A program made the translations under genes and the position numbers. The notes under the pieces are model-generated. The model saw only the letters and a list, made by a program, of their open reading frames with translations, ran no database searches and was not told where the DNA came from. Source: Bacteroidales bacterium (GTDB lineage: Bacteria; Bacteroidota; Bacteroidia; Bacteroidales; UBA932). Taken from it: a DNA stretch of 64,000 nt. Shown here piece after piece: positions 1-7,829 of this stretch. Each line of letters opens with the position of its first letter. The stretch's first letter is position 1. The stretch is from the NCBI GenBank assembly GCA_017959005.1, contig JAGDBO010000017.1, positions 98,853-162,852 on the forward strand, given 5' to 3'.

Positions 1-1
1 T

Positions 2-145
2 GCAATGCAACGGGGAGATGTTTATACTACATTTGCATCCGTTTCCCATCTGAAAGAGGATTACGGCTTTGCTCCCAACACTCCGCTTCAGAGGGGTATA
101 GATGAGTTTTATAACTGGTACAAAGCATTTTATAAAATAATTTAA
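2..145 (+). CDS. C-terminal end of an NAD-dependent sugar-nucleotide epimerase (partial)
   Basis: The window opens inside a gene; 47 codons can be read before a TAA one base upstream of alr. The tail contains QRGDV, a stretch ending in GFAPNTPLQRGI and the final FYNWYKAFY. This resembles the C-terminus of UDP-glucuronate 4-epimerase-type short-chain dehydrogenases, where a QPGDV motif and a terminal F..WY..YY are characteristic. These enzymes interconvert UDP-glucuronate and UDP-galacturonate for surface polysaccharide synthesis. The NAD-binding and catalytic parts lie outside the window, so the exact substrate cannot be given. The tight spacing suggests co-transcription with alr. Confidence 0.7.
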   Translation, partial: AMQRGDVYTTFASVSHLKEDYGFAPNTPLQRGIDEFYNWYKAFYKII

Positions 146-146
146 A

Positions 147-1253
147 ATGGAAAAAGAGACTTTTGCTCAAATGGAGATCAGCACTCGCAACGCTCTCCAT
201 AACTACAAGTATTTCAGAAGCAAACTCAATAAGAGCACTAAACTTCTCATCCTCATCAAAGCAAACTCATACGGCCACGGCGCTGTAGATTTTGCAAAGC
301 TTATGGAAAAGGCCGGAGCGGACTATTTTGCTGTGGCTCATCCTATTGAGGGAATTGAGCTCCGTAAGGGAGGAATAAAGAACCCTATCATTGTTCTCAC
401 TACCGGAACAGATTACTACAAGGAGATCATAGAGAATAAGTTGGAGCCTGGTATTCCGAATATGTACTCACTCAAGAAGTTTGACCAAGTGGTTAAGAAG
501 ATGGGCGTTAAGAGTTATCCGGTTCATATCAAGCTGGATACCGGTATGCACCGCCTCGGCTTTATGGAAAAGGAACTGCCGGAACTTCTGGAGTTCTTAA
601 AGTTCCATAAAGAGATTCACGTTCAGAGTATCTACTCTCACCTGGCTGCATCTGATGAGAAGAAGTGGGATAAGTTCACCCTCTCTCAGGTAGCCCTCTA
701 TGATAAGATGGCTCCGCAGATTGACAAGGCTATAGGATACCACCCTATCCACCACATACTCAACTCCGCAGGTATTGAGCGTTTTACTCAGTTCCAGAAG
801 GATATGGTACGTCTGGGTATTGGCATCTACGGCGTAAGCGCTGTAGACCAGTCTCTTGTAAAGCCTGTTGCATCACTCAAATGCAGAATACTTCAGATTA
901 AAGAACTCTCTCCTGCAGACGGAACCGTCGGTTACGGACGCCACGGAAAGATTGACAAACCTTCCAAGATCGCAACCCTTCCGCTGGGATATGCAGACGG
1001 TATCAACCGCCACATGGGAAGAGGTGCGGCTAAGTTCTGCGTTAACGGCAAACTGGTTCCTACCATAGGCAACATCTGTATGGATATGTGTATGATAGAC
1101 GTTACCGGAGTTAAGGATGTCAAAGTAGGAGATATTGTTACCGTATTCGGAGATAAGCCAACCGCAATAGACCAGGCTAAGGTGCTGGATACCATACCTT
1201 ACGAGATTTACACCTCAATTGCAAAGAGGGTAAAGAGAGTGGTTGTTAAGTAA
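147..1253 (+). CDS. alr: Alanine racemase
   Basis: PLP-dependent enzyme converting L- to D-alanine for peptidoglycan, acting in the cytoplasm. The 368 aa are normal for the family. The PLP-binding lysine is Lys38 in the motif KANSYGHG near the N-terminus of the barrel, and the second catalytic tyrosine is probably Tyr263 in TVGYGR; the C-terminal beta domain contains GNICMDMCMIDV. It is stand-alone, whereas many Bacteroides carry a MurF-Alr fusion. Its stop codon abuts the stop of the convergent holA gene with no gap and no hairpin between them. Confidence 0.95.
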   Translation: MEKETFAQMEISTRNALHNYKYFRSKLNKSTKLLILIKANSYGHGAVDFAKLMEKAGADYFAVAHPIEGIELRKGGIKNPIIVLTTGTDYYKEIIENKLEPGIPNMYSLKKFDQVVKKMGVKSYPVHIKLDTGMHRLGFMEKELPELLEFLKFHKEIHVQSIYSHLAASDEKKWDKFTLSQVALYDKMAPQIDKAIGYHPIHHILNSAGIERFTQFQKDMVRLGIGIYGVSAVDQSLVKPVASLKCRILQIKELSPADGTVGYGRHGKIDKPSKIATLPLGYADGINRHMGRGAAKFCVNGKLVPTIGNICMDMCMIDVTGVKDVKVGDIVTVFGDKPTAIDQAKVLDTIPYEIYTSIAKRVKRVVVK

Positions 1254-2294
1254 TTAAATCAGAATTTTAGACAACAATTCATTGAGGAGGGCTCCGTCAT
1301 CGGAGCTCCCTCCGTAATTGCTCTTACTCCTTAAGTCACAATCCTTTATAAGGGATATTACATTCATTGTCTTAAAGAGAGGATAGTTCCTGGCTGCGGT
1401 CTGGTACTCCCTAACTCTCATAGTTCCAAAGACTCCCGCCTTCATGCAGGCCTGGAAGAAATCTCTCTCTCCACCCATTATGGTTGCCTGAATTACCAGA
1501 AGCTGGTTGAAGTAGAAGAACATTGCACCCAGGGTTGCCTGGATTGGATACTTCTTGGAGTTGTTTGCAAAGACCTCTGCAATCTCAAAGCACCTCAGGC
1601 GGTTCTTCTCCCCTATTGCCTTGCATAGTTCAAACGGGTTGTAATCTCTTGAGATACCAACGTTTACCTCCACATCCTTTGCGGTGATAACCTTTCCGTC
1701 TATTCCTTTGAAGAGTTTATCTATCTCCAGAACTATCTTCCTTAAAGAGGAGCCGGTACTCTGGCTCAGCAGCTGGGCGGCATCCTGCTCAATCCTGTAC
1801 CCCTTTTCAGCTACATAATCTGTTATCCACTGCGGCACCTTCCACTCGTCAAGCGCAAAAGATTCCAGCACCTCCGCCTTATCTTTCAACTTCTTATAAA
1901 AGCCGGTACGTTTGTCAAGCGCTTTGCCGGTAAAGGAGAGAACCAGAATCGTATCGGGAGCAGGAGAGGCCAGATAATACTCAAAAGGCTGCAGAGAAGA
2001 GAGTTGCTGTGCCTCCTTCACAATAATCAGCTGATAATCTGACTCCACCGGGTATCTTCTGCAGAGGCAGACAATCTGCCCCGCGTCCGTGTCATTGCCA
2101 TATACCACGCTGAAGTTGAAGTCTTTCTGGCTCTCTGAAAGCACAGAAGAAGAGAGGGCCTCAATGACAACGTCCGCATAGTAAGGCTCCTCGCCGGCAA
2201 GGACGTAGATTTTTGCAAATCTGCGTTGCCGGATATCCTCCATTATCTGCTGGAATTTCCTCTGACTCCCCTCTTTATCTGCCTTTTGTGCCAT
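1254..2294 (-). CDS. holA: DNA polymerase III delta subunit
   Basis: Clamp-loader delta subunit, which opens the beta clamp during chromosome replication. The 346 aa match the family length. It has the delta pattern: an N-terminal AAA+-like domain without a working Walker A (KIYVLAGEEPYYAD near residue 30), the middle helical lid region, and the C-terminal collar domain. It is divergent from the fusion gene at 2354 and convergent with alr. A -7 type box (TAATTTTG on the minus strand, 2320-2327) lies just upstream of the ATG. Confidence 0.85.
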   Translation of the reverse strand: MAQKADKEGSQRKFQQIMEDIRQRRFAKIYVLAGEEPYYADVVIEALSSSVLSESQKDFNFSVVYGNDTDAGQIVCLCRRYPVESDYQLIIVKEAQQLSSLQPFEYYLASPAPDTILVLSFTGKALDKRTGFYKKLKDKAEVLESFALDEWKVPQWITDYVAEKGYRIEQDAAQLLSQSTGSSLRKIVLEIDKLFKGIDGKVITAKDVEVNVGISRDYNPFELCKAIGEKNRLRCFEIAEVFANNSKKYPIQATLGAMFFYFNQLLVIQATIMGGERDFFQACMKAGVFGTMRVREYQTAARNYPLFKTMNVISLIKDCDLRSKSNYGGSSDDGALLNELLSKILI

Positions 2295-2341
2295 AAAAAA
2301 CTCAACCGGTTTTGCTCTTCAAAATTAGATAAAAAATTTGA

Positions 2342-2349
2342 TATCTTTG
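2342..2349 (+). promoter_or_regulatory. -7 promoter element of the nuclease-CCA fusion gene
   Basis: TATCTTTG matches the Bacteroidota -7 consensus TAnnTTTG. Only 4 nt separate it from the ATG at 2354. Since transcription normally starts several bases downstream of this box, the mRNA is probably leaderless or nearly so. Confidence 0.55.
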
Positions 2350-2353
2350 TGAT

Positions 2354-4159
2354 ATGGAAGAAGTCTTTGACCCGTTGAGGAAGAAATATGTGGCGCTGAC
2401 GCCGGAGGAGAATGTGCGTAGGCAGATGATTACCTATCTTAATGAAAAGAGGGGTTGGCCGCTGCATCTGATGATGAGTGAGACGGAGATTAAGATTGGA
2501 GAGGTCAAGCTTAGGTGTGACATTGTCTGCTATGACAAGGATCTTAAGCCAAAGATGATTGTTGAGTGCAAGAGACCTACTGTGAAAATCACCTCAAAGA
2601 CATTTGAGCAGCTCTGGAACTACGCCCTCATTCTCAAGGTGGATTACATTGTTGCAACCAACGGAAAGAAGAGTTACTGCTGCCGTTACAACAAAAACGA
2701 GCAGAAGTATGATTTCATAGAGGATATCCCGCACTTCAATCAGAAAAAAGAGTTTCCGGATAATCCTTTCCTTAATGATGAAATCTTTCACATCATATCG
2801 GAGACTGCAGAGGAACAGGGTGTAAGATGCTTTGTAATTGGCGGTTACGTTAGAGATTGTTTCCTTCAGAGAGAGCGTAATGATATTGACGTTGTGGTTG
2901 AGGGAAGCGGTATTGATTTGGCCAAGGCTGTGGGAGTGAAGGTAAAGAGTAAGGTATCCGTCTTCAGGAATTTTGGAACCGCAATGCTCAAATTCAAGGG
3001 GGTGGAGATTGAGTTTGTTGGAGCAAGAAGGGAGTCATACAACAGAAATTCACGTAAGCCTATTGTAGAAGACGGCACGCTGGAAGATGATCAAAAGCGC
3101 AGAGACTTTACAGTTAACGCCCTTGCTTTCTCCTTGCAGAGAGAAGATTACGGCAATCTGGTAGATCCGTTCGGCGGTGTTGCAGACCTCCAGAAAGGAT
3201 TGCTGAGAACACCTCTGGATCCTGACGTTACATACAGTGATGACCCTTTGAGAATGATTCGCGCCGTAAGGTTTGCAAGCCAGCTCAATTTTACAATTGT
3301 ACAGGAATCCATCGAGAGTATAAAGAGAAACGTCAAGAGGCTGGAAATCCTTAGCAGGGAGAGGATTGCAGAGGAGATGCATAAGATTCTGATGTCTGAA
3401 AAACCTTCTATAGGACTCTCCCTTTTGCAGGAGACGGGGTTGATGAACGAGTTTCTGCCGCAGATAAGTGCGTTGCAAGGCGTTGAGACTCTGGAGGGTA
3501 AGGGGCACAAAGACAACTTTGCACATACCCTGCAGGTTGTAGACAATATCTCTCAAAAGACAGATAATCTGTGGCTTAGATGGGCCGCACTGCTTCACGA
3601 TATTGGCAAACCGCTTACAAAAAAGTATGAGCCCGGGACTGGTTGGACCTTCCACGGACACGAGATTGTAGGTGCCAAGATGGTGCCCGGAATTTTTAAG
3701 AAGATGAAGATGCCGCTGAATGAAAAAATGAAGTATGTTCAGAAACTTGTGGCGCTTCATCTTAGGCCTATCGCTCTGGTGGAGGATACCGTAACTGACT
3801 CTGCCGTAAGACGTTTACTCTTTGATGCGGGAGATGATATTGATGATTTGATGACGCTCTGCGAGGCGGATATCACCTCAAAGAACGAGGCAAAAGTGCG
3901 CCGTCACAAACAGAACTTTCTGCTGGTAAGAGAGAAACTGGTTGAGGTGGAGGCAAAGGATGCTATCCGCAACTTCAAGAATCCGGTTACCGGAGAGATG
4001 GTTATGGAATACTTTGGTATTGAGCCATCAAGGGAGATTGGAGAGATTAAGGAATATGTAAAGAACGCCATTTTGGACGGGCAGATTGAGAACAACTATG
4101 AGCAGGCCTTTGAACTTATGAAGCAGAAGGGAGCGGAGCTGGGACTTACGAAACGTTAA
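2354..4159 (+). CDS. HsdR_N-type PD-(D/E)XK domain fused to CCA-adding / HD-domain tRNA nucleotidyltransferase
   Basis: A 601-aa protein with two parts. Residues 1 to about 135 resemble the small Bacteroidota proteins annotated as type I restriction enzyme R N-terminal domain (HSDR_N_2); Asp56 and the ECK at 71-73 form a PD-(D/E)XK-like core. From about residue 145 it is a class II poly(A)/CCA polymerase family protein: VIGGYVRD near 161, the NDIDVVV metal-binding motif, then an HD domain (LLHDIGKP near 412). The second part should add or repair CCA at tRNA 3' ends. From my knowledge of the families these are normally separate proteins, so the fusion is unusual. The reading frame is continuous. 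Function of the nuclease-like part is unknown. Confidence 0.85.
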   Translation: MEEVFDPLRKKYVALTPEENVRRQMITYLNEKRGWPLHLMMSETEIKIGEVKLRCDIVCYDKDLKPKMIVECKRPTVKITSKTFEQLWNYALILKVDYIVATNGKKSYCCRYNKNEQKYDFIEDIPHFNQKKEFPDNPFLNDEIFHIISETAEEQGVRCFVIGGYVRDCFLQRERNDIDVVVEGSGIDLAKAVGVKVKSKVSVFRNFGTAMLKFKGVEIEFVGARRESYNRNSRKPIVEDGTLEDDQKRRDFTVNALAFSLQREDYGNLVDPFGGVADLQKGLLRTPLDPDVTYSDDPLRMIRAVRFASQLNFTIVQESIESIKRNVKRLEILSRERIAEEMHKILMSEKPSIGLSLLQETGLMNEFLPQISALQGVETLEGKGHKDNFAHTLQVVDNISQKTDNLWLRWAALLHDIGKPLTKKYEPGTGWTFHGHEIVGAKMVPGIFKKMKMPLNEKMKYVQKLVALHLRPIALVEDTVTDSAVRRLLFDAGDDIDDLMTLCEADITSKNEAKVRRHKQNFLLVREKLVEVEAKDAIRNFKNPVTGEMVMEYFGIEPSREIGEIKEYVKNAILDGQIENNYEQAFELMKQKGAELGLTKR

Positions 4160-4170
4160 AAATAAATTGT

Positions 4171-4752
4171 ATGAAAAAGTTAATGTTGTTTGCAGCCGCA
4201 CTGCTGTTTTCATTTGCAGCAGTGAACGCACAAGATCCTAACCCTAAGGAAGTAAAGGGTGAAAGACCTCAGCCTCAAAGGGTTAAACCTAAGGACAGAG
4301 CAAGGGCAAATGCAGACACCCTGAACGCTTTAGTTCAGCTGGATGAGAAACAGTACAAGAAAGTCTACAAGATTTTCCTTGAGGAGGCAAACTCCATTTA
4401 CGATCTGTTCCCAAATAGAAGTGGCGGAGGCAGACCTCCTATGGGAGGCGGCAGACCCGGCGGATTTAGCGGCGGCGGTGGAAGAGCACCTATGGGCGGC
4501 TACAACGGTGGCGGCGGAATGGGCGGATCTATGGGCGGTTACGGCGGAGGCAGACCTCCTATGAACGGCCAGATGAAGAGTTTCCCGGAGAAAATCAAAG
4601 AGATACAGGAGAAGAGAGAGAAGAAACTGAAGAAGACTCTCACAGAAGAACAATACAAAATCTATGAGGAGAGTGAATTTAAGAAAGGATTATCCAGAGG
4701 TTTTGGAAGAGGTCCTAGAAAGGGACAGGCTCCGGAACCTGTTCAAATGTAA
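4171..4752 (+). CDS. Exported glycine-rich Spy/LTXXQ-like protein
   Basis: A 193-aa protein with a clear Sec signal peptide (MKKLMLFAAALLFSFAAVNA, cleavage before QDPN). Two short charged helical segments (LVQLDEKQYKKVYKIFLEE and the LTEEQYKIYEES region) resemble the paired motifs of small periplasmic Spy/LTXXQ-like proteins of Bacteroidota. Between them is a low-complexity insert of about 55 residues, rich in Gly with repeated GGGRPPM units. It lies 11 nt after the CCA fusion gene and 6 nt before the reductase, so probably one operon. The function is not known; an envelope-stress or chaperone role is a guess. Confidence 0.6.
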   Translation: MKKLMLFAAALLFSFAAVNAQDPNPKEVKGERPQPQRVKPKDRARANADTLNALVQLDEKQYKKVYKIFLEEANSIYDLFPNRSGGGRPPMGGGRPGGFSGGGGRAPMGGYNGGGGMGGSMGGYGGGRPPMNGQMKSFPEKIKEIQEKREKKLKKTLTEEQYKIYEESEFKKGLSRGFGRGPRKGQAPEPVQM

Positions 4753-4758
4753 TACATT

Positions 4759-6078
4759 ATGGAAGATAAAAACATCAGCCGCCGCAAAGCGCTTAAACTA
4801 TTGGGGCTGGGAGCTGTAGCTACCGTTTCCGCTATGAGTTTCAAAAACAATCCCTTTGTGAACAACCTCCAGGCAAAAGCACTTAACGGAGAAATTACTC
4901 CTGTAGACAAACGCCGCAACATCAAAAACGGAGAGATGATCTCTATGATTGGATTCGGCTGTATGAGATTCCCTGTCAACGGTAAGGGAAGAAACGCCCC
5001 TATTGATGTGGAACAGGCTCAGAAACTGGTAGATTACGCCTACGCTCACGGTATCAACTACTACGATACTGCATACGTTTATCACGGCGGAAAGAGCGAG
5101 GGAGTAATTGGAAACGCTCTGAAAAAATATCCAAGAAACAGTTACTACCTGGCAGACAAAATGCCTGGTTACTATGTAAAACAGAAAGAGGATATTCCAA
5201 GAATCTTTGAGGAGCAGCTTCAACGCTGCGGCGTGGATTACTTTGATTACTACCTGCTTCACACACTCGGTAAAGTGAGTGATTATGACAGAGTCTATGA
5301 AGAGTTTGGCGGTTACAACTATCTGTTGGAACAGAAGAAAAAGGGCCGCATTAAAAACCTCGGTTTCTCATTCCACGGAGACAGAAATGGTTGGGACTAC
5401 TTCATAGATAAACATGATTGGGACTTTGTTCAGATTCAGCTCAACTACATTGATTGGGCAATAGACGGAGAGTACCTCTATAACTCACTGGTAGAACGTA
5501 AAATACCTTGCATAGTTATGGAGCCTCTGCTTGGCGGAAGACTGGCAACTCTCTCCAAAGCGGCAAACAATATGCTCCTGGAGAAAAATCCAGACAAAAC
5601 CATTGCATCCTGGGCCTTCAGATACTTGGGAACTCTTCCTGGAGTTCTCGTTTCTCTGAGCGGTATGACCTATATGGAGCACCTGGAGGATAACGTTAAG
5701 ACCTTCACCAACTTCAAACCTCTTAGTGCAGATGAGCAGGCTACTCTTCAAAAGGCAATCATAGAGTATCAGAAATTTAAGAGAATCAACTGCACCGCTT
5801 GCCGTTACTGCATGCCTTGTCCGTTTGAAGTTGAGATTCCGTCCGTCTTTGCCACTTATAATAAGATGGTTATGGAGAGCAACATCCCAAGCAAGGAGGA
5901 TCAGAGAGAGGAGGATTACAAGAAGAGAAAGGCGGAATTCACCAAAGCCTTCAGAGAAAAATTCTCAGCAGGCGGCGCTCCTTCTCAGTGCGTAGCGTGC
6001 GGAGAATGTCTCAGCAAATGCCCTCAGCATCTGGCAATTCCAGATCTGATGAGCTCTATCAACAAGATAATGGAGTAA
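4759..6078 (+). CDS. Aldo/keto reductase with C-terminal ferredoxin domain and Tat-like signal
   Basis: A 439-aa oxidoreductase. The N-terminus has a twin-arginine-like signal (SRRKALKLLGLG followed by a hydrophobic stretch), so export by Tat is plausible. Residues about 50-330 are an aldo/keto reductase barrel, with YDTAYVYHGGKSE and the catalytic-type DKMPGYYVK/LLHTLG motifs. The C-terminus has two cysteine clusters, CTACRYCMPCP and CVACGECLSKCPQ, consistent with two [4Fe-4S] clusters. This is the predicted-oxidoreductase family common in anaerobes. Substrate unknown. Confidence 0.85.
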   Translation: MEDKNISRRKALKLLGLGAVATVSAMSFKNNPFVNNLQAKALNGEITPVDKRRNIKNGEMISMIGFGCMRFPVNGKGRNAPIDVEQAQKLVDYAYAHGINYYDTAYVYHGGKSEGVIGNALKKYPRNSYYLADKMPGYYVKQKEDIPRIFEEQLQRCGVDYFDYYLLHTLGKVSDYDRVYEEFGGYNYLLEQKKKGRIKNLGFSFHGDRNGWDYFIDKHDWDFVQIQLNYIDWAIDGEYLYNSLVERKIPCIVMEPLLGGRLATLSKAANNMLLEKNPDKTIASWAFRYLGTLPGVLVSLSGMTYMEHLEDNVKTFTNFKPLSADEQATLQKAIIEYQKFKRINCTACRYCMPCPFEVEIPSVFATYNKMVMESNIPSKEDQREEDYKKRKAEFTKAFREKFSAGGAPSQCVACGECLSKCPQHLAIPDLMSSINKIME

Positions 6079-6086
6079 CCTTTAGG

Positions 6087-7298
6087 TTAGTCAACAACCT
6101 CAAGGTGAGACACATCCATAGGGAACTGGTAAACCTTTCCGTTAATGAAGAGGTTTACCAGTACGCTTTTAGCATTAGGTGAATACTTTGCGTAAGCATA
6201 ACCGGTAATTGAACTCTTAGGCTCAATTGAATAGTTGCGCAGATAACCTATGTCTGTGTTTAGAATCTTCTCCCTCTGGTCTGCGTAAAAGCCGGATACC
6301 AAGATACTTCCAACAATTGCAGACTGGTGGATTAAGAAGGAGGACATATCGTAAACGAGGTCTCTCTCCCAGTGGTGACGGTGGTGCGGATTGTGACTGT
6401 AATGAACGTTGCTGTTTAGAGCCACTTCCAAAGTTATGGCCGTTGCAACTCCGGCCGCCTGTATACCAAAGTTTGCCCAGCCCTGTCTGTTTCTTACTCT
6501 GCGGTAGAATTCTTTCTCAGTAAAGAACTTCTCGTCTCCCCTGTTGGTGTTTATTGTGCTCTGTGAGAAATTGAAGAAAGCACTCTCCTGCGAGTTGTTC
6601 TGTATGAAGAGTTCCAACACGTAGTAACGTCCGTAAAACTTTCTGTACTTGAGATCTATGGAGACGTACAATCCGTTGATAGCGTATGTCTTCCACGCCT
6701 TTCCGTTCTTATCTACAACCACCTTCAAATCTGATGTTGTAACGTCTCTCCACTTAGGAGCGTTGGATGTTGTATCGTAATCTACAGAGTAGCCGTTACC
6801 GGATTTTGTGTAGTAATCGTTTACAAGAACGCCATCTTTATACTCCCACTGAGTACAGGTCTCCCCCTTCTCGTCAAAGGTTGTCTTCACTCCGTTGAGA
6901 ACTCCGTTCTTATAAAACTCATGCTGTTTCATAAGTCCGTTCTCGTAATATTCCGTGAATTCTCCATCATTCTGCCCCTCTTTGAAGAATTGCTTTATCC
7001 ATACTCTTCCGCTCGGATAATAGGCTATAAATGAGCCGTCAAAGATGGTATTTCCGTCATCTGAAGGATCTACGTATGTAACGGTTCCGCTGGCTCTCAG
7101 CGTATTATCAGATGCATAGTAATCGTTAAAGGAGTTGTTCTTCTCCACTACCCTGTAGTAATTTGCAGAGTCTCTGCTCATTACACCGTATGAAGATGCG
7201 TTGTAGTAATAGATTCCGGCGCATGAGGTATCCTTCTGAGAGTATCCGAAGGAGAGCGTCAGAAGTATAGTTGCTGCAAGTAAAAACAATCTCTTCAT
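6087..7298 (-). CDS. Exported protein with MORN/YwqK-like repeats
   Basis: Start chosen at the ATG giving MKRLFLLAATILLTLSFGYS, a good signal peptide; upstream in-frame codons add only a poor N-terminus. The mature protein (about 380 aa) has a run of short repeats of the toxin-antitoxin YwqK/MORN kind (GSFIAYYPSGRVW, GEFTEYYENGLMK, GVKTTFDEKGE). The second half has an alanine-rich hydrophobic stretch (GVATAITLEVAL) and a histidine-rich patch (HYSHNPHHRHHW), so it may be membrane-associated. Convergent with the reductase, 8 nt apart. Function unknown. Confidence 0.6.
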   Translation of the reverse strand: MKRLFLLAATILLTLSFGYSQKDTSCAGIYYYNASSYGVMSRDSANYYRVVEKNNSFNDYYASDNTLRASGTVTYVDPSDDGNTIFDGSFIAYYPSGRVWIKQFFKEGQNDGEFTEYYENGLMKQHEFYKNGVLNGVKTTFDEKGETCTQWEYKDGVLVNDYYTKSGNGYSVDYDTTSNAPKWRDVTTSDLKVVVDKNGKAWKTYAINGLYVSIDLKYRKFYGRYYVLELFIQNNSQESAFFNFSQSTINTNRGDEKFFTEKEFYRRVRNRQGWANFGIQAAGVATAITLEVALNSNVHYSHNPHHRHHWERDLVYDMSSFLIHQSAIVGSILVSGFYADQREKILNTDIGYLRNYSIEPKSSITGYAYAKYSPNAKSVLVNLFINGKVYQFPMDVSHLEVVD

Positions 7299-7355
7299 AA
7301 CCATAAGTTTTAGTTCTGAAGAGGATATGAGCAAAAATTATGCTAAAGGCTAAAA

Positions 7356-7823
7356 TCAGCCGTTTTTAGCTGGAAAATGGTATTCTGTGAGTTCCCCCCC
7401 CTCCCCTACGAAAAAGAACTTCTGGTTGGTATTCGGGGAGCGCAGAGAACCTCTCTCTTCTATGTAAGGCCCTATCTTTATAAAATCAAAATTGCTCAGC
7501 GATATGGAGGGATGAATCTCTTCAAGCCCTGAATACCAGGCGGTTTTTATATCGGGATAATTGCTCTTTAGAAAAGAGGCAAGTGAATTTACGGTAGCGG
7601 GCTCCTGGTCCCCTCCCATAAAACAGATGCAGGTTATATCTGATTTGTACCTCTCCACCAAAAGGGTTAGAAACTTCTCATCCAACAAAACTCCTTCGTC
7701 CTTCCAAAGCCAAGGGCTATGGCACCCCTTGCAATGGTTAGGACAACCGGAGATGTTGAGTGCAAGAGTTACCTCGTCAGGAATTTCCTGACAAACCACA
7801 TCAAAATTATAACACTTGATCAC
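7356..7823 (-). CDS. nrdG: Anaerobic ribonucleotide reductase activating protein (radical SAM)
   Basis: Radical SAM enzyme that installs the glycyl radical on NrdD. The 155 aa carry the CxxxCxxC cluster motif as CPNHCKGC near residue 27 and the FMGGDQEP motif of the NrdG family. It starts with GTG (no in-frame ATG nearby) only 6 nt after nrdD, so the two are one transcript. The pair supports an anaerobic lifestyle. Confidence 0.93.
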   Translation of the reverse strand: MIKCYNFDVVCQEIPDEVTLALNISGCPNHCKGCHSPWLWKDEGVLLDEKFLTLLVERYKSDITCICFMGGDQEPATVNSLASFLKSNYPDIKTAWYSGLEEIHPSISLSNFDFIKIGPYIEERGSLRSPNTNQKFFFVGEGGELTEYHFPAKNG

Positions 7824-7829
7824 TGTAAA

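Noticed and set aside
3050-3760. A 236-codon minus-strand frame opposite the CCA enzyme
   Set aside because: Antisense shadow of a strongly supported coding region.
6126-6161. An 11-bp inverted repeat (CTGGTAAACCT) as a terminator for the reductase operon
   Set aside because: It lies inside the coding end of the MORN-repeat gene, has a 14-nt loop and no T-run.
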